64,000 bases of DNA from Salisapilia sapeloensis (GCA_023334545.1 JAADVB010000011.1:83609-147608); one strand, 5' to 3'. Positions 35,796-47,742 are shown, counted from the first letter of the stretch. Made by a program: numbers and translations. Notes: a model not told the origin generated them from the letters alone.

Positions 35796-37788
35796 TTAGC
35801 CTAATGCCAAATTCCTCCTCAGCAACGTCGAAGCTCCTACAACCAAGAATGCATTGATAAAAGCCCATATATACACGAAATAGTAACTTACATCATCAAT
35901 ACAAGTGTGAAGAAGCTCATATGGAACACGGCAGTTCGCAGCAAGTTGATGTAGTAGGTCGATGTAATCTTCTCCTTCTCTGTCATAAATCCATTGGCCA
36001 GTTAGCAACCTTGCCGTCTTTGTAAATGCACTTTGTTGAGACTCTCCACAACAGACATGTACATCCTCTATGCCGGGAGGAAGAACGAACGGATATCGCT
36101 TTGCTCGATCAGCGACAAAAGCTGCGATCTTGGTAACTTCGCGAGCTTTGATGATAGTTGGGGCAGGATATATCTTCCAGAGTTTTCTAAAGTTGAAAAA
36201 TTCAGGACTGCCCTCATAATCCTTTAAAAATGGATGTTTGAGGGCATCATGGGCTGCTAGCCTTTCATCCGGATCTCGTGTCATGAGTTTGCTTACAAAA
36301 TCTCGCAGGTCTGTCGAGAATCTGTTTGGTAAAGGAGGTAACGGGTCGTACATGATCGATTCTTCCAGTCCAAAGAAGCCATCACTAGCCTTGAATGGAT
36401 ACGCACCCGTGGCAAATTTATACAGAGAAACTCCTAGCGACCAAGTATCACTAACATAGCTATACTCCTGGCCGTGGAGTCGCTCTGGTGACATGTACAT
36501 GACGGTGCCTTGAAACTCCGACGAAGTAGGTTCTGACTTAGCCAGGGTCATCGCCAGACCAAAATCAGCCACCTGAAAATAAATTGCATTTAGAATCGTA
36601 CGAGACTAATATAGAAAATGAAGATTACCTTAAACTGGCCTGCACGATTGATCAGGATATTCGCTGGCTTAATGTCTCGGTGCATCATTCTACCACAGCA
36701 AAAAATAGAACTCTTGAACCACCTATGATCATAACATCAACGCCAACTTACCTGTTGGAATGCATATACGCTAAAGCTTTCATGCAGCAGAATGCACAGT
36801 GGCGTAACACAGCTTCGGGTGCTACAAAATGACCGTTGATCAGGTCCTCCATGCTTCCCATGTCCATATACTCCATCACAACGGATAAACTATTTCTGGA
36901 GGGCGTCACATAAGCTCCGTAAAAGCCCACTAAGTACGGGCTTGTCACGCTTCTTCCTATGAGTCTTTTAAAGTTTGAACGCACGTGGTGCCATGAGCCC
37001 GTAGTGTGGCTAGCGTAGTTTCTGTTCATATCAATTCTTGCTAGATTTTTATGTAGCGCTTGTAACTCGTTTTTCAACATTTCGCGATCGTTTTCATTAA
37101 ACACGTAGACGTCTTTGATTGCTACTAGCTTCATTGATGGAGCATAGAATCCCAATCTGACTGTTCCACCAGCTCCTTTGCCTAACATTCGCAGTCGAAT
37201 CGTGTGCTTTCCTAAGTTCGAAGGTCCGTCGCGAGCGACTGTATGAAAATCGACATCCTTCATCGCCTTGACACTCAGCTTAACGCTTGATTGGCGTCTT
37301 CGGGGAGCTGTGCTGTCAACCATCTCATAGTAACTTGTGGACAACTGGTCAGGCTGAATGATGTCGTCGCTACCTTCGGGTGGTCTGATCATCACATCAT
37401 CTTCCTCAATCGGGGACAGATCATTCATTGACATACTATCGATATTAATCTGTAGATTCAATTTCGGTCTGCTTCTTCCAGGCATGCTTGGAGCCGGGGC
37501 TGGAGAAATGGATTCGTTTGTTTCGAGAGGATACACAGGCGCCATTGTCTCCATATCGTCGTTAGATTTGTACAAGTCGTGGCGGTTCATCAGATGGGAA
37601 ATGTATTTCAATTTCGTACGTTGGTCCTTCATACGCTGTGTATACTTATTTACTTTGGAATGAAGTTTCTCTCTCATCTGAGCACGATGCGAAATGCCCT
37701 CACTTTTCGACAGAGGACCTACGTAGCCATCGTATTCAATGTCGGAAGTAGGAGCGATAGTTCGAATGTTAGGATTAACCAAAGACAT
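35796..37788 (-). CDS. MAPKK-like (STE) protein kinase with C-terminal hydrophobic segment
   Basis: Three exons: 37788-36752, 36689-36629 and 36572-35796; 624 aa from the first good ATG. An open frame continues upstream to 37875 without an ATG, so the start is uncertain. Residues 1-190 are a disordered N-terminus. Kinase motifs are LGKGAGGTVRLG, AIKDVYV, MMHRDIKPANILIN (the 61-nt middle exon), VADFGLA and GTVMYMSPERLHG, the last typical of MAPKKs. The C-terminal 130 residues lie beyond the kinase fold and end with a hydrophobic stretch (YYFVYIWAFINAFLVVGAST), possibly a tail anchor. It probably acts in a MAP-kinase cascade, possibly tethered to membrane. Confidence 0.85.
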
Positions 37789-38106
37789 CTCTGTGCTGAC
37801 CTTGGCCACCACTTCTTGATATAATGAAATGACTTTAAATAAACTAGAGGTCCGTTCGACAGAATGTCGTTTCAAGTTTCCAATTTACAAGATTACCATT
37901 TCCACCAGTCTAATTCTTTTATCCGCTCGCAGTGCCGAGCACTGTCCAGAAAACTAAACTTTGCCCTACTATTGCCATACCGTGGACACTAGATGAACGT
38001 CTCCCTCGCAAGACTAGGGATGACGTGAACAAAAGCACTGTTCGCTTAGAGTTTCCTCGTATGCGTTTTTATTCGTTTCTTACGCGATTTCCCGCCATTT
38101 AAAGTC
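37789..38106. promoter_or_regulatory. Divergent promoter region, MAPKK-like gene and TruA gene
   Basis: About 320 bp between start codons. The first 90 bp may instead be extra 5' coding sequence of the kinase. Confidence 0.45.
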
Positions 38107-39367
38107 ATGTCGGACCGACAGCCTCGGACTCGATACTATCTTCACCTCGCCTATTATGGCACCGGTTATCACGGATGGCAACGACAAGGCGGACATGGAA
38201 ATCCTGTCGAAGATGGAAAGTTTGTAAGCGTTCAAGAAGGTGTCGAGGAAGCTGTGACGGCTGCGCTCGAAGCGAATAGCCATGTGAACGTCACATGTGT
38301 TAGCCGCACCGATGCTGGGACGCACGCTCTTAGCGTACGTTTCTGTCGTCTTATAGTACACAATATATGAACACTAAGGTCCCGTATTTATGTACAATAT
38401 CGACAGCAATATGGCGTCATCCAATTGACATATCCTCCGACCATGTCTTTGCCTGAGCTACGTGACCGCATCAACTCCAAGTACAGTCACAATTACCTTT
38501 AGTCGTCATCCGTCTCGAGTCACCAATCGACTGTGTTATTAAATGTATTTCATGGACATCTAGATTAGATGAAAGGATCAAGGTACATGCGATTGGTCGC
38601 ATGCCCGTAACTAGCTTCCCAAAGCGCATTCGATCCTACTGCAAAAAGTATATCTATTATATACAGCAAGGGCTTCGTCCAGATCTCGATCAGGGCAAGT
38701 ACTCGTCCTACATCGGTCGAACGCTCGACGTCTCCAAGATGCGCGAAGCTCTTGGGTGCGTAGCATTAAGAGTTAAATTCTACGCTCATACTCACCAAAT
38801 TTGCTTTGTAGATACTTGCAAGGAACTCATGATTTTGGAGCATTCGCTAAAAGCTCTCAACTACCAGAAGGAACGTACATCTCGACGGTTCGTACCATTA
38901 AGGCACTGGACATCAACGTCAAAAGGTAGCTTCCTTTCTATCGAGCAACTTCCATCGTCAAAATGACGTCATGTTACTATAGAAAAGTAAATTTCACATT
39001 GGACTTGGACACGTGCGGAAGCGGAGAGAGCATGGATGAGAGCGATATATCCACTGAACCTTCGTCTCCGGCGTCAAAACGCCAGAAATTACGCGATGGA
39101 GTGGACTGGAAACAATCTACCTACTTCATATGCATCGAGCTCACGGCGAATGGTTTCCTTCGTCACATGGTACGAAGGATAGTCGGTACTTTGCGTTTCA
39201 TTGGCGAAGGAACACATCCGCCAAGTCGAATGAAGCAGATACTCGACGGAGAAATAAAGACAGACGCAGTCGCGTCTGCACGCGGACTATGGTTGCATCG
39301 TACGTGGCTTACGGAAGAGGACTGGGAGGCCTATGCGAATGAAAATAACATACAGACATTCGAGTAA
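38107..39367 (+). CDS. tRNA pseudouridine synthase, TruA/PUS3 family
   Basis: Five exons: 38107-38334, 38407-38480, 38564-38755, 38812-38925 and 38983-39367; 330 aa. AYYGTGYHGWQRQ opens the fold. SRTDAGTHALS carries the catalytic Asp. Later blocks are GTHDFGAF and NGFLRHMVRRIVGTL, which is the TruA C-terminal signature. A Ser/acidic insertion (SGESMDESDISTEPSSPASK) sits between strands of the C-terminal domain. The enzyme converts uridine to pseudouridine in the tRNA anticodon stem-loop, probably around positions 38-40 by family. Cytosolic or nuclear location is assumed, because no transit peptide is evident. Confidence 0.92.
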
Positions 39368-39490
39368 GAAGCGTTCTGTCTGTCCAAACGACGTGTGCAA
39401 GCGTATCGACGTAATGCTGAAATTTGGTTCAATTCATGATTATGCAGTGTGAAATTTTAAATCTAACTACTCACTTGCCCCGAATACCGC

Positions 39491-41712
39491 TTACTGATAG
39501 ATCTGTTCAATGAGGGTCGAAAAGTTTTTCAGAACAACTTTCCGCTGCAGTTTAAACACTGACGTCAGTTCTCCTCGGCCGACTGAGAATGCTCGGTCGA
39601 GAATGACGTACTTGTTGACACGCTGGGCGTTGGATAAAGCTCGTTCGTTCGCGCGTGCGAGTCCGTCGTCTATATACTGCCGAATCATCGGACACGTCTG
39701 TGCTTCTTGAATTGTCGTGGCGGAACTGCCAATTTCCACCAAAATATTCCTCGCGACATCATTCAGCAGTGTTGTTGGCTCCCTAGTCGTCGGGTTATAC
39801 TTCACTGGGAGCGTGAGTAGGACAGACAGGAACCGGCGCTTGTCACCCACGAGCATGATGGTCGAAAGCAATGGCATTTCTTCCTTCAGTCTGTTTTCAA
39901 TTGGATTTGGAGCGATGTTCTCACCGCCAGACGTCACAATCAGCTCTTTCAACCGTCCAGTGATCGTCACAAAGCCGTCTCGGTCGATATGTGCGAGGTC
40001 TCCCGTTCGATACCATCCGTCGTCACTTATTGCTCTCTCTGTTCCTTCTTCATCATCCAAATAGCCCATCATGACGTTCCGTCCGTTCACCATCAACTCG
40101 CCAGTGCGTTTGTCTGTCTTGATGTCCGATCCAAGCACTGTCGTGCCAACACTTCCGTACTTCCACTCATTTTTCGTACAAGTAGTCTGTGCTCCGCTCA
40201 ATTCGCTGCTGCCATATATATCAAAGATCGGTAGTCCCATGCCCGCAAAGACATGGACCGCATCGGAAGAAGCAGGTGCCGAAGATGTGAGACAGGTTAT
40301 CGCATTGTCAAGTCCAAGCTGCTTCTTTACGCGCCGTAGCACAATGCTTTCGGCGACGGCCTTGCTCCAAAGGCTCCTCTCCTGTTGGCCGTACTGGGCT
40401 CGACGACACATTTCCTCGCCAACGCCTTTTGCCCATTTAATCACCTTCTTCTCCGCAGAAGAAGCACCGTCGATGATCGTTTCTATCTTGTCCGCAAGCT
40501 TTTCCCATACGCGAGGCACACCAAGAAAGAATACTGGACGCACTTCCAGCATCGTATCCAAGAAAGTTCCAGATAGTGCATCAGGCTGTGCAAAGTACAC
40601 TTGCATGCCTCGGCAAAGAGGAATGTATATGTCGAGGATTTGAGCGGCAATATGCGAGAGAGGTAAGTAGCTCATGGATGTCCATGTGGAGTCGATCTGG
40701 CGTTGTGACAATGGCCTGTCGAGTTTCTCGACCAAAGCACGCACTTGCCACGTGACTGTGTCATGCGCAAGCATTGCGCCTTTCGGAGCTCCCGTGGTGC
40801 CTGAAGTGTACATGACCATACAACACTGTGTTGGTTTCTGTTCCCTCATGCGCGCTGTGATCGCACGGTCGTCGTCGGATGTACCGAGTCTCATGAACTC
40901 TTCATATGTAAATACTGGTGTGTTGAAAACGATATCTTGTGGAGGACTGCCATTGTACACGACAATGGCTTTCAACCTCGGAATGTTGTCCTTGATTTCG
41001 GCAATCTTGCGTACTTGATCCGGCCCGTCACAGACGAGTACCTCACAGTTGGAATGGTTCATGATATATTCACACGCATGTGGCCGGTTCGTATGGTAAC
41101 TAGCACGCAGATGAGTCAACAGATGGATTTACGGTATGTGTAGAGTATGCGTACATGCCAACGGCGACACCTCCGGCGAAGATCGCGCCAATGTCCGAGA
41201 TAAGCCACTCGGGCGCGTTGAAGCCAATGATGTGGACACCGCCGAAGCGTGATAGTCCGATGTGCAGGAGAGATTTGCCGAATGCGACACAATTGTCATA
41301 ATACTGTCGAAACGTTATTGACGACCTATTACATCCGTCAGTAAGCTGTGCATCTCGCAGCAAGAAATCTAGCAAGAAACCATTGTCCGTCTCGCTTTGC
41401 ATGGAGCGCGGGCTTGGGCCCATACATCCGAACACGCTCTTCGAACATTTCAATGACCGTCTGTGCCTTCCACGACGTGTTGACCTCCCGAAGGGTTATC
41501 TCTTCATCGATTTTCCAAGTCTGTTTCCCGAAATGATCAGTACAAGGTGCGATTGATGAGACCCGAGTACGAGTTTGGATAGAAGATACCTTTAGCTTAC
41601 GCCCAGCGGTGGGTCCTTCGTAGTACCCCATCTTGGTGAATCCGCTTTGTCCCTTGCCAGCAAATTCACTTGTGTGGTGACAGGTAGAGGAGGAGGAACG
41701 ATGTATTGACAT
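39491..41712 (-). CDS. Long-chain acyl-CoA synthetase, bubblegum type (paralogue 2)
   Basis: Four exons: 41712-41590, 41520-41381, 41325-41155 and 41099-39491; 680 aa. The joins restore KRDGQWSSITFRQYY and AVGIYHTNRPHACEYIM, which align with both paralogues. The AMP-binding site is VMYTSGTTGAPKGAML; YGSSELSGAQ and GRLKELIVTSGGENIAPNP are also present. The N-terminus is longer and Ser-rich (MSIHRSSSSTCHH), and an internal ATG at 41631 (MGYYEG) is an alternative start. It has two introns more than paralogues 1 and 3, and is the most divergent copy. The same acyl-activating reaction is expected. Confidence 0.9.
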
Positions 41713-43029
41713 AGTCAATGGCGTGCTACAATTGGTAGTATACTAATGAGTTCTAATCAGGGTAATTTTAAACACAGTGCGCTCGCCGAACTTTTTTTGT
41801 CAGAAATCAGCACAAGCATATAGCACTTTGCTATCCCTCGCGTACATGGCGCGCGAAAGTTTTTCCACAAGATACAGAACCCCATGAATCTAGAAGGCAG
41901 AGGAGCTACATTCGACAAGGCACACGTCGAGACGAACCTTCAATAAAAGATCCTCATGCGTACTTGCCTTGTCTCGTGCAAATGCCTCGTCTGCACCCGT
42001 GTCAGGTCGAAAATCAACACGAGCTTCTTTCCGTGCCCTCAGAAGTGGAATCAGTCGTGTTGATTACAGCACGCAGACATCACAGTGACTCAACAAGTCA
42101 AGCAAGGATCAGAAAAAGAAGAACAAAAGCAATCGCGGAAGGCATGTGCTGTGGACCTAGCATAGAGACAATTCCAAGGAACCTTGCTGGACTCTAGTAT
42201 CTTCTGTACAGGAAGCAGTCAGTCGCGATTCGCGATACACTGAAACTTATGTCGAGCTAGCTTCTTCAATGAACTGGTGCTTTTACGAGCATCTGAGCGG
42301 ATACCCATGTCATCTCGGTTCAGCAACTACGCAAGATGTGACAGGCTGCTGGAGAAAGTGGTGAGTCCCCAGTATCTTCCACCTTGAAGTCTGTCCTAGG
42401 TTACCATAGTGTACTCCCATACTAAATGCAGTATTGTTGCTGTTTCTTGTAGTTTATATACTTATTCCTACCTCAAATGACTTCCAACGATAGGCTTAGG
42501 CTAAAAGAACGTCAAAATACCTCTACCTTTGCAACAAGAATAAACCTTATGCACTGATTCCGCCCAGGGTGGAGCATGGAGTGAAGCACGTACCTCAAAG
42601 TGGTAATTGATCGGTCTAGTTGTGTTCGGTAGCAACCTCTAACAAAATCAGTTTGTCTTTCCTGCAATATGTATGGGCACCCTTCTATCTACACGTTGTG
42701 TGGGATAGAAAGCAAACACTCCATGTCTACGATTCACCGAGCTTGCTTCAACACGACCACTCGAGCACAGCCCAACTTGACATCATTTTACATTTCTATT
42801 CGAATCGAATATAAGTCTCCATTTGCATACTTTTGAATGGATAAGCGAACCCACTTGGCGATGGGTTCACTTTTCCCGTGATCTCGCAACCACTCTATAT
42901 CGGACACATCCATACCCTCAATGTGCAACCCTTGCATACAAAAATCAAGCCACTATAAAACCCAGGAAAAATCCACTAGAGAATTTCATTCTTTAATCAC
43001 GACGGCATTCCCCACAACTTGTCTTGCAC
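41713..43029. other. Intergenic, divergent, no gene recognised
   Basis: This 1.3 kb separates paralogue 2 (-) from the CaM kinase (+). Open frames are short and unsupported. A 7-bp inverted repeat (GAACCCA, 8-nt loop, TGGGTTC) lies at about 42847-42868. The core promoter for the kinase is listed separately. Confidence 0.55.
42954..42992 (+). promoter_or_regulatory. Core promoter: TATA box and oomycete-type initiator
   Basis: TATAAA at about 42954 is followed some 30 nt later by TCATTCT (about 42986-42992), which fits the oomycete initiator pattern YCAYTYY. The kinase ATG follows 38 nt downstream, so the 5' leader would be short. The spacing is what a TATA-Inr promoter would show. Confidence 0.55.
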
Positions 43030-44169
43030 ATGGGCTGCTGGGACACTCTCACTGCTTGCCTCCGTGGCCAACGCCACTCGGACGGTAAAGATGAGCATGA
43101 CTCCACCGATAATGTCAATCCGGAAGATGTGACGGTCGCGAAAATCCGATCGGGCAAGACGAATGCCAAGCGCAGTCAAAAGAAACCAGCCAAAGTCACG
43201 GATGCTTACTCTCTCGGGAAAGTCATCGGCTCTGGATCATACTCGGTCGTGCGTGAAAGTGTGGACATTCGGACGAAAGAGAAAGTTGCGATCAAATGCA
43301 TGAAACGCGCCGAATTAACACAAGAGGATGAGGATGCCATTCAGATGGAAGTCTCGATTTTGAAGCAAATGGACCATCCGAATGTCATGCGACTCTTGGA
43401 TTTCTTCACTGAGGATGACTACTATTACCTCGTGACGGAATTTATATCTGGTGGAGAACTGTTTGACCGGATCGTTGCGAAAACATTCTACACGGAAAAG
43501 GAAGCGAGGGACCTCGTGCAAGTCTTATTGAAAGCACTCAAGTACTGTCATGACCGAGAGATTGTCCACCGTGATTTAAAACCAGAGAATCTACTTCTGA
43601 CAAACAGCGACGATGACTCTACGATTAAACTCGCAGACTTTGGCTTTGCGAAGCAAGTCGAGAAGGATGCCAATGGCCTTGTCACGACGTGTGGAACGCC
43701 AGGATACGTTGCTCCTGAAATTCTTAGAGGAGAAAAGTATGGGAAAGCAGTGGACGTCTGGAGTTCTGGTGTTATCACATACATTCTACTGGCCGGATAC
43801 CCTCCTTTCCACGATGATGCGCAGCCAATCCTTTTCCGAAAGATCAAAAAGGGTAAATATCACTTTGACAGTCCCTACTGGGACGATGTATCGGACGACG
43901 CAAAGGACTTTGTGTCCAAGATGCTTGTGGTCGATCCCAGCGAACGTGCAACCGTCAACGATTTGCTAGAGCACAAGTGGATCAAGGGCGACGAAGTGGC
44001 TGAGGTACCGCTCACGAGCACACTTGTGGAGCTACGTCGCTTCCACGCGAGAAAGAAGTTCAAAGCAGCGGTGCATTCCGTACAGGCGACGATTGGTATG
44101 AACAAACTGTCGAGTGGCTTGAGTAAAAGCACTGACTTGTCCGAACCGGATCAAGAAGCGGATCTATAG
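43030..44169 (+). CDS. Ca2+/calmodulin-dependent protein kinase (CaMK), candidate dual acylation
   Basis: Single exon, 379 aa from the first ATG. The N-terminus MGCWDTLTAC has Gly2 and Thr6 for myristoylation, with Cys3 as a palmitoylation candidate. Kinase motifs are IGSGSYSVV, VAIKCMKR, VHRDLKPENLLL, ADFGFAKQ, TTCGTPGYVAPEIL and DVWSSGVITYILLAGYPPF, the CaMK group. After the kinase fold, a basic amphipathic segment (ELRRFHARKKFKAAVHSVQ) fits an autoinhibitory/calmodulin-binding helix. There are no EF hands, so it is a CaMK and not a CDPK. It is convergent with acyl-CoA synthetase 3, with 70 bp between them. Confidence 0.92.
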   Translation: MGCWDTLTACLRGQRHSDGKDEHDSTDNVNPEDVTVAKIRSGKTNAKRSQKKPAKVTDAYSLGKVIGSGSYSVVRESVDIRTKEKVAIKCMKRAELTQEDEDAIQMEVSILKQMDHPNVMRLLDFFTEDDYYYLVTEFISGGELFDRIVAKTFYTEKEARDLVQVLLKALKYCHDREIVHRDLKPENLLLTNSDDDSTIKLADFGFAKQVEKDANGLVTTCGTPGYVAPEILRGEKYGKAVDVWSSGVITYILLAGYPPFHDDAQPILFRKIKKGKYHFDSPYWDDVSDDAKDFVSKMLVVDPSERATVNDLLEHKWIKGDEVAEVPLTSTLVELRRFHARKKFKAAVHSVQATIGMNKLSSGLSKSTDLSEPDQEADL

Positions 44170-44239
44170 ATTCTAACGAAACGAATGTGATGCTTTTTTC
44201 ATTTTGCGAAACTTTTTTTTAAACAACTTGAAATGCATT

Positions 44240-46232
44240 TTACGCGTAGATTTCGTCAATCAAAGACGCGTACTTATCCGACACAGACTGACGTCGGAGC
44301 TTGAGCGTAGGTGTAAGCTCTCCACCTGCAGGACTAAAGTCCGAGTCGAGAATGAGGTACTTTCGAACTGTCTGGGCATGAGAAATGGCTTTCGCATTAG
44401 CCGCAGCGATGCCTTCCTCAAGATACTGCTTCACCTTGGGACATTCCTTTGCTTCCTGCACAGTGGTAGCAGACGACCCGATTTCTTGTAAGATGTGGAG
44501 AACACGGTCGTCCAACTCGGTCGTTGGCTGTTTCGTGTTTGGATCCATCTTCACAGGGAACGTGATCAGCGTTGACAGAAACCTTCGGCGATCTCCCACC
44601 AGCATGACATTGGAAACCAGCGGCATGGCTTCCTTCAATGCTGCTTCAATAAGAAGTGGAGGAATGTTCTCACCTCCGGCAGTGATGATAATTTCTTTCA
44701 ATCGACCTGTGATTTGGACAAACCCGTCCTGATCGATGTGAGCACAGTCGCCAGTGTGGAAGTATCCGTCCTCATCAATCGCCTGCTTCGTCTGCTCTTC
44801 ACTCTTCAGATACCCCATCATGACATTTCGACCGTATATGCATAGCTCATTCGTGTGCGGATCCGTCTTGATCAGACTGCCTTCCATAGTCGTGCCAACG
44901 GTCCCAACTTTCCAGCTACCTGGCATGCACAGAGTCTGCGCGCCACTGGCTTCACTCGATCCGTAGATGTCATAGACTGGTATCCCGATGGAAGAGAAGA
45001 CATCCCCTAGCTCTTTCGACATCGGAGCTGCCGAGGATACGCAGAGAAGTGCTTCATCAAGTCCAATTGCTTTCTTATACTCGTTGAGCACGAGCGCGTT
45101 GGCCAGCGCTGTTCCCCATGGTTCACTTCCTTCATTGCCATATTGCATACGTCGGCACTTTTCGATACCAATGTTTTGAGCCCATGGGAGCAAAGCTGCT
45201 TGGGTACCAGTGGCATCTTTAAACAATTGACGCACCTTTTCTGTCAACTTCTCCCACGTACGTGGCACGGCAATAATCCATGTCGGTCGTACATCCAAGA
45301 TGGTCTGTTGGAGAGAGCCTTGCAGTGCATCTTTCTGAGCAAAGTAGACCCGTTCGCCGGTTTGAACTGGTACATAGAGGTCGAGAAGTTGGGCGGCAAT
45401 GTGAGATAGCGGTAGGTAGCTGATACTGCGCCACGAGTTGTCGATCTTCATGCCATTGTCCAAATGCTTTTCGATCTTTGCAACAAAGGTGCGGACTTGC
45501 CAAGTACATGCATCATGCGAGATCATGACACCTTTGGGGTTTCCAGTCGTACCGGAAGTGTAGATGAGCGTACAGCATTCTCCAGGCTTTTGCTCTTTCA
45601 TTCGCGCTTGGATGACCTCGTCTTCCACTTTTTCTCCAAGTTTCAAAAAATCATCGAAAGCATAGATCGGGACATTGCATTCGATGTCTTCTGGAACAGG
45701 TTCATTGTAAACAACGATCGCTTTCAGTTTCGGCAAGTTATGGTGGATGCTGATAATCTTTTTTAGCTGCGCAACGCCGTCACAGACAACGATTCCGGCA
45801 TCCGAATGCTCGATAATGTACTCGCAGGCTGCCGGCGAGTTGGTCGCGTAAATGCCTGCAGATACAGCTCCAGCAAAGATGGTACCAAAGTTTGTTATGA
45901 GGTACTCTGGTGCATTGGAGCCGATCATGCAGACACCTTGGAAGCGGTTGAGACCGATGGCAAGGACCGACTTGGCGAACTGAACACATTTAGCATAGTA
46001 CTCGTTAAACGTGATGGCAGTCCAAGCGTCATTTTTCTTGACATGAAGTGCCTTTTTGTCGCCGAAACGAGTGAGACTGTCTTCAAAGAGTTGACTGACT
46101 GTCATGGGCTCGAAATCCGTATCATCGGAGCGAAGATCGACTTCTTGCGTGATGTCAGACGTCTACAGGAACGCACGATCAGAGTTGCCAATATGAATAG
46201 AATGAAAAAGAGCGTACAGTAAGCTTGGGCAT
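44240..46232 (-). CDS. Long-chain acyl-CoA synthetase, bubblegum type (paralogue 3)
   Basis: Two exons: 46232-46218 (MPKLT, 15 nt) and 46162-44240; 55-nt intron; 645 aa. The first exon and the phase-0 intron match paralogue 1 exactly in length and position (MAQFR/TSKV versus MPKLT/TSDI). The AMP-binding site is LIYTSGTTGNPKGVMI. YGSSEASGAQ and GRLKEIIITAGGENIPPLLIEA are present. It activates long-chain fatty acids. It resembles paralogue 1 more than paralogue 2 in gene structure. No targeting signal is visible. Confidence 0.92.
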
Positions 46233-46898
46233 GGTTGTTCGAGCAAGGCGAATTGAATAATGGCCGGTACGAGGGAGACCAGTGTCAGACGAGGCACCGC
46301 ATTTCTGCAGCTGAGGCGGTATTAGGAATCACATGCGACGTACGGGCCTTTACTTGACCAGTTTATGATGATAACATGATCAAGTTACGACAACGCAGCA
46401 GCTCATGAATCAGAGCATGGAGGTTCATCACGGATCTATTTGTGCTTTACACTATAGACCTACTAGGACGGAACATGAATCAGAGCATGGGATCTGCGGT
46501 AGATGCTTTTTAACAGAGGCGCCTCAGCCGCGGATCATCCCCCTGATCAGCCACCGTCTCCGTACATATTGGGAGGCTTCAGTAGGCTACAAAAGAGTAT
46601 TCAATGTACAAATTCTCTATCACAACATCCAAAATCAGAGCCCACAAGCCGACTACGACGGAACTGTAGCTCGGTCGTGATAGCTGATCAATCTTGAAGA
46701 GGTGGATATGAGGTCTACTGTAACGCATGAGGACACAAACTGTATCAGCACGATTTTACAACATCCCACGGAGAATGCATGGGTAAATTTCATTGTTTTT
46801 TGGTTTCGGCAATTGGTCTACATCGTCCTACATGGTCCAAAGAAAAGACCGGGCATTGCTCCGAGATTTCTTCGGTCTTTTAGACGAAAAAGACAAGT
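46233..46898. other. Intergenic with a short direct repeat
   Basis: No supported gene. A 17-nt sequence beginning catgaatcagag occurs exactly twice, at about 46404-46420 and 46474-46490. A 91-codon frame covers both copies but shows no coding character. Confidence 0.5.
46404..46490. repeat. 17-nt direct repeat, two copies 70 nt apart
   Basis: Exact copies of catgaatcagagcatgg at about 46404-46420 and 46474-46490. They lie between the promoter of acyl-CoA synthetase 3 and the 3' end of the E2 gene. Function is unknown. Confidence 0.7.
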
Positions 46899-47590
46899 CT
46901 AGGTAGCGTACTGCTTCGTCCATTCGGCCGCCGTTTTGTCAAATGCAGCGCGATCTTCCTGGAGTTGCTTTGCGATCTCCGGTTCTAGCGGGTTGTCACT
47001 ATCAGGTTGTTCCAGCATCGTCTTGAGCGCATTCAGGCAGTACAAGACGTTGAGCGTTGGACCCCAGTTCTAATATGTTATCAATAAATAAACCGCACGA
47101 TCTTTTGCGTTCAAAATAAAAAAGTATCTACCTCGCTGATGACATCGGCACAAATCTCACCCGAGTCCGATTTAATGTTCGGGTGATAGACCCGAGTAAG
47201 AAATTTGATCTACACAGTCGTTAGGCGTCGCCACTCGGGTGCTCATATAGGATCGTACCTTGGGCGCCTTGAAAGGGTATTCAGTGGGGAATTGAAGATC
47301 GAGACTGAAGACGCCGCCGGCGTACGGTGTGTTCTCCTACTCATTCGGTCATAAGCATGCTGTGAATTCTAGCCCCAAAATGAATCATACTGGCCCAGCG
47401 ACCATCGCACTCCAATGCATCAGATCGTCATTGACAGCGCCCACAGTGCACCATTCGGGCGAGTTTTTCTCAAATTCAGCCAGTTCCTAGATGTAGAGAA
47501 AAAGATACAAGTGTCAGGCATTGACGTCCAGTACCATTTCGACTGTCGTAGAGGATCGGAATAACATACTTTCGTAAGACGTCGAGCCAT
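46899..47590 (-). CDS. Ubiquitin-conjugating enzyme E2
   Basis: Five exons on the minus strand, with introns of about 50-60 nt; 147 aa, the bare UBC fold. Start ATG at 47590 (MARRLTK, then an intron), stop at 46901-46899. The joins give [29 protein letters not shown] and [13 protein letters not shown]. The HPN motif (YHPNIKSD) is followed by the active-site Cys in GEICADVI, at about residue 85. It takes ubiquitin (or a related modifier) from E1 and passes it on with E3 ligases. The sequence is closest in layout to UBE2D/UBE2L-like enzymes; the exact class is not settled. Its exons are too short to show as large frames. It is divergent from the glycosyltransferase gene. Confidence 0.88.
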
Positions 47591-47742
47591 GATCGCTTAA
47601 CAAAGTCACGAGTTGGTAGATCGACTTGTGTCGTGATGCTAAAAAAAGGTTGTGAGAAGTATTCGTTCGATGACTTTCGTGACTTTAAAATTGTATCTCC
47701 ATAGTAAGTGTCAGTCAAAAGTATCATTGACAAGAATACGAC

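Noticed and set aside
42847-42868. Inverted repeat as a possible terminator or regulatory hairpin
   Set aside because: Only a 7-bp stem, in a eukaryotic intergenic region upstream of a gene; chance occurrence is likely.
46405-46680. 91-codon frame between acyl-CoA synthetase 3 and the E2 gene
   Set aside because: No recognisable domain, mixed codon use, and it spans a direct repeat; not supported as coding.
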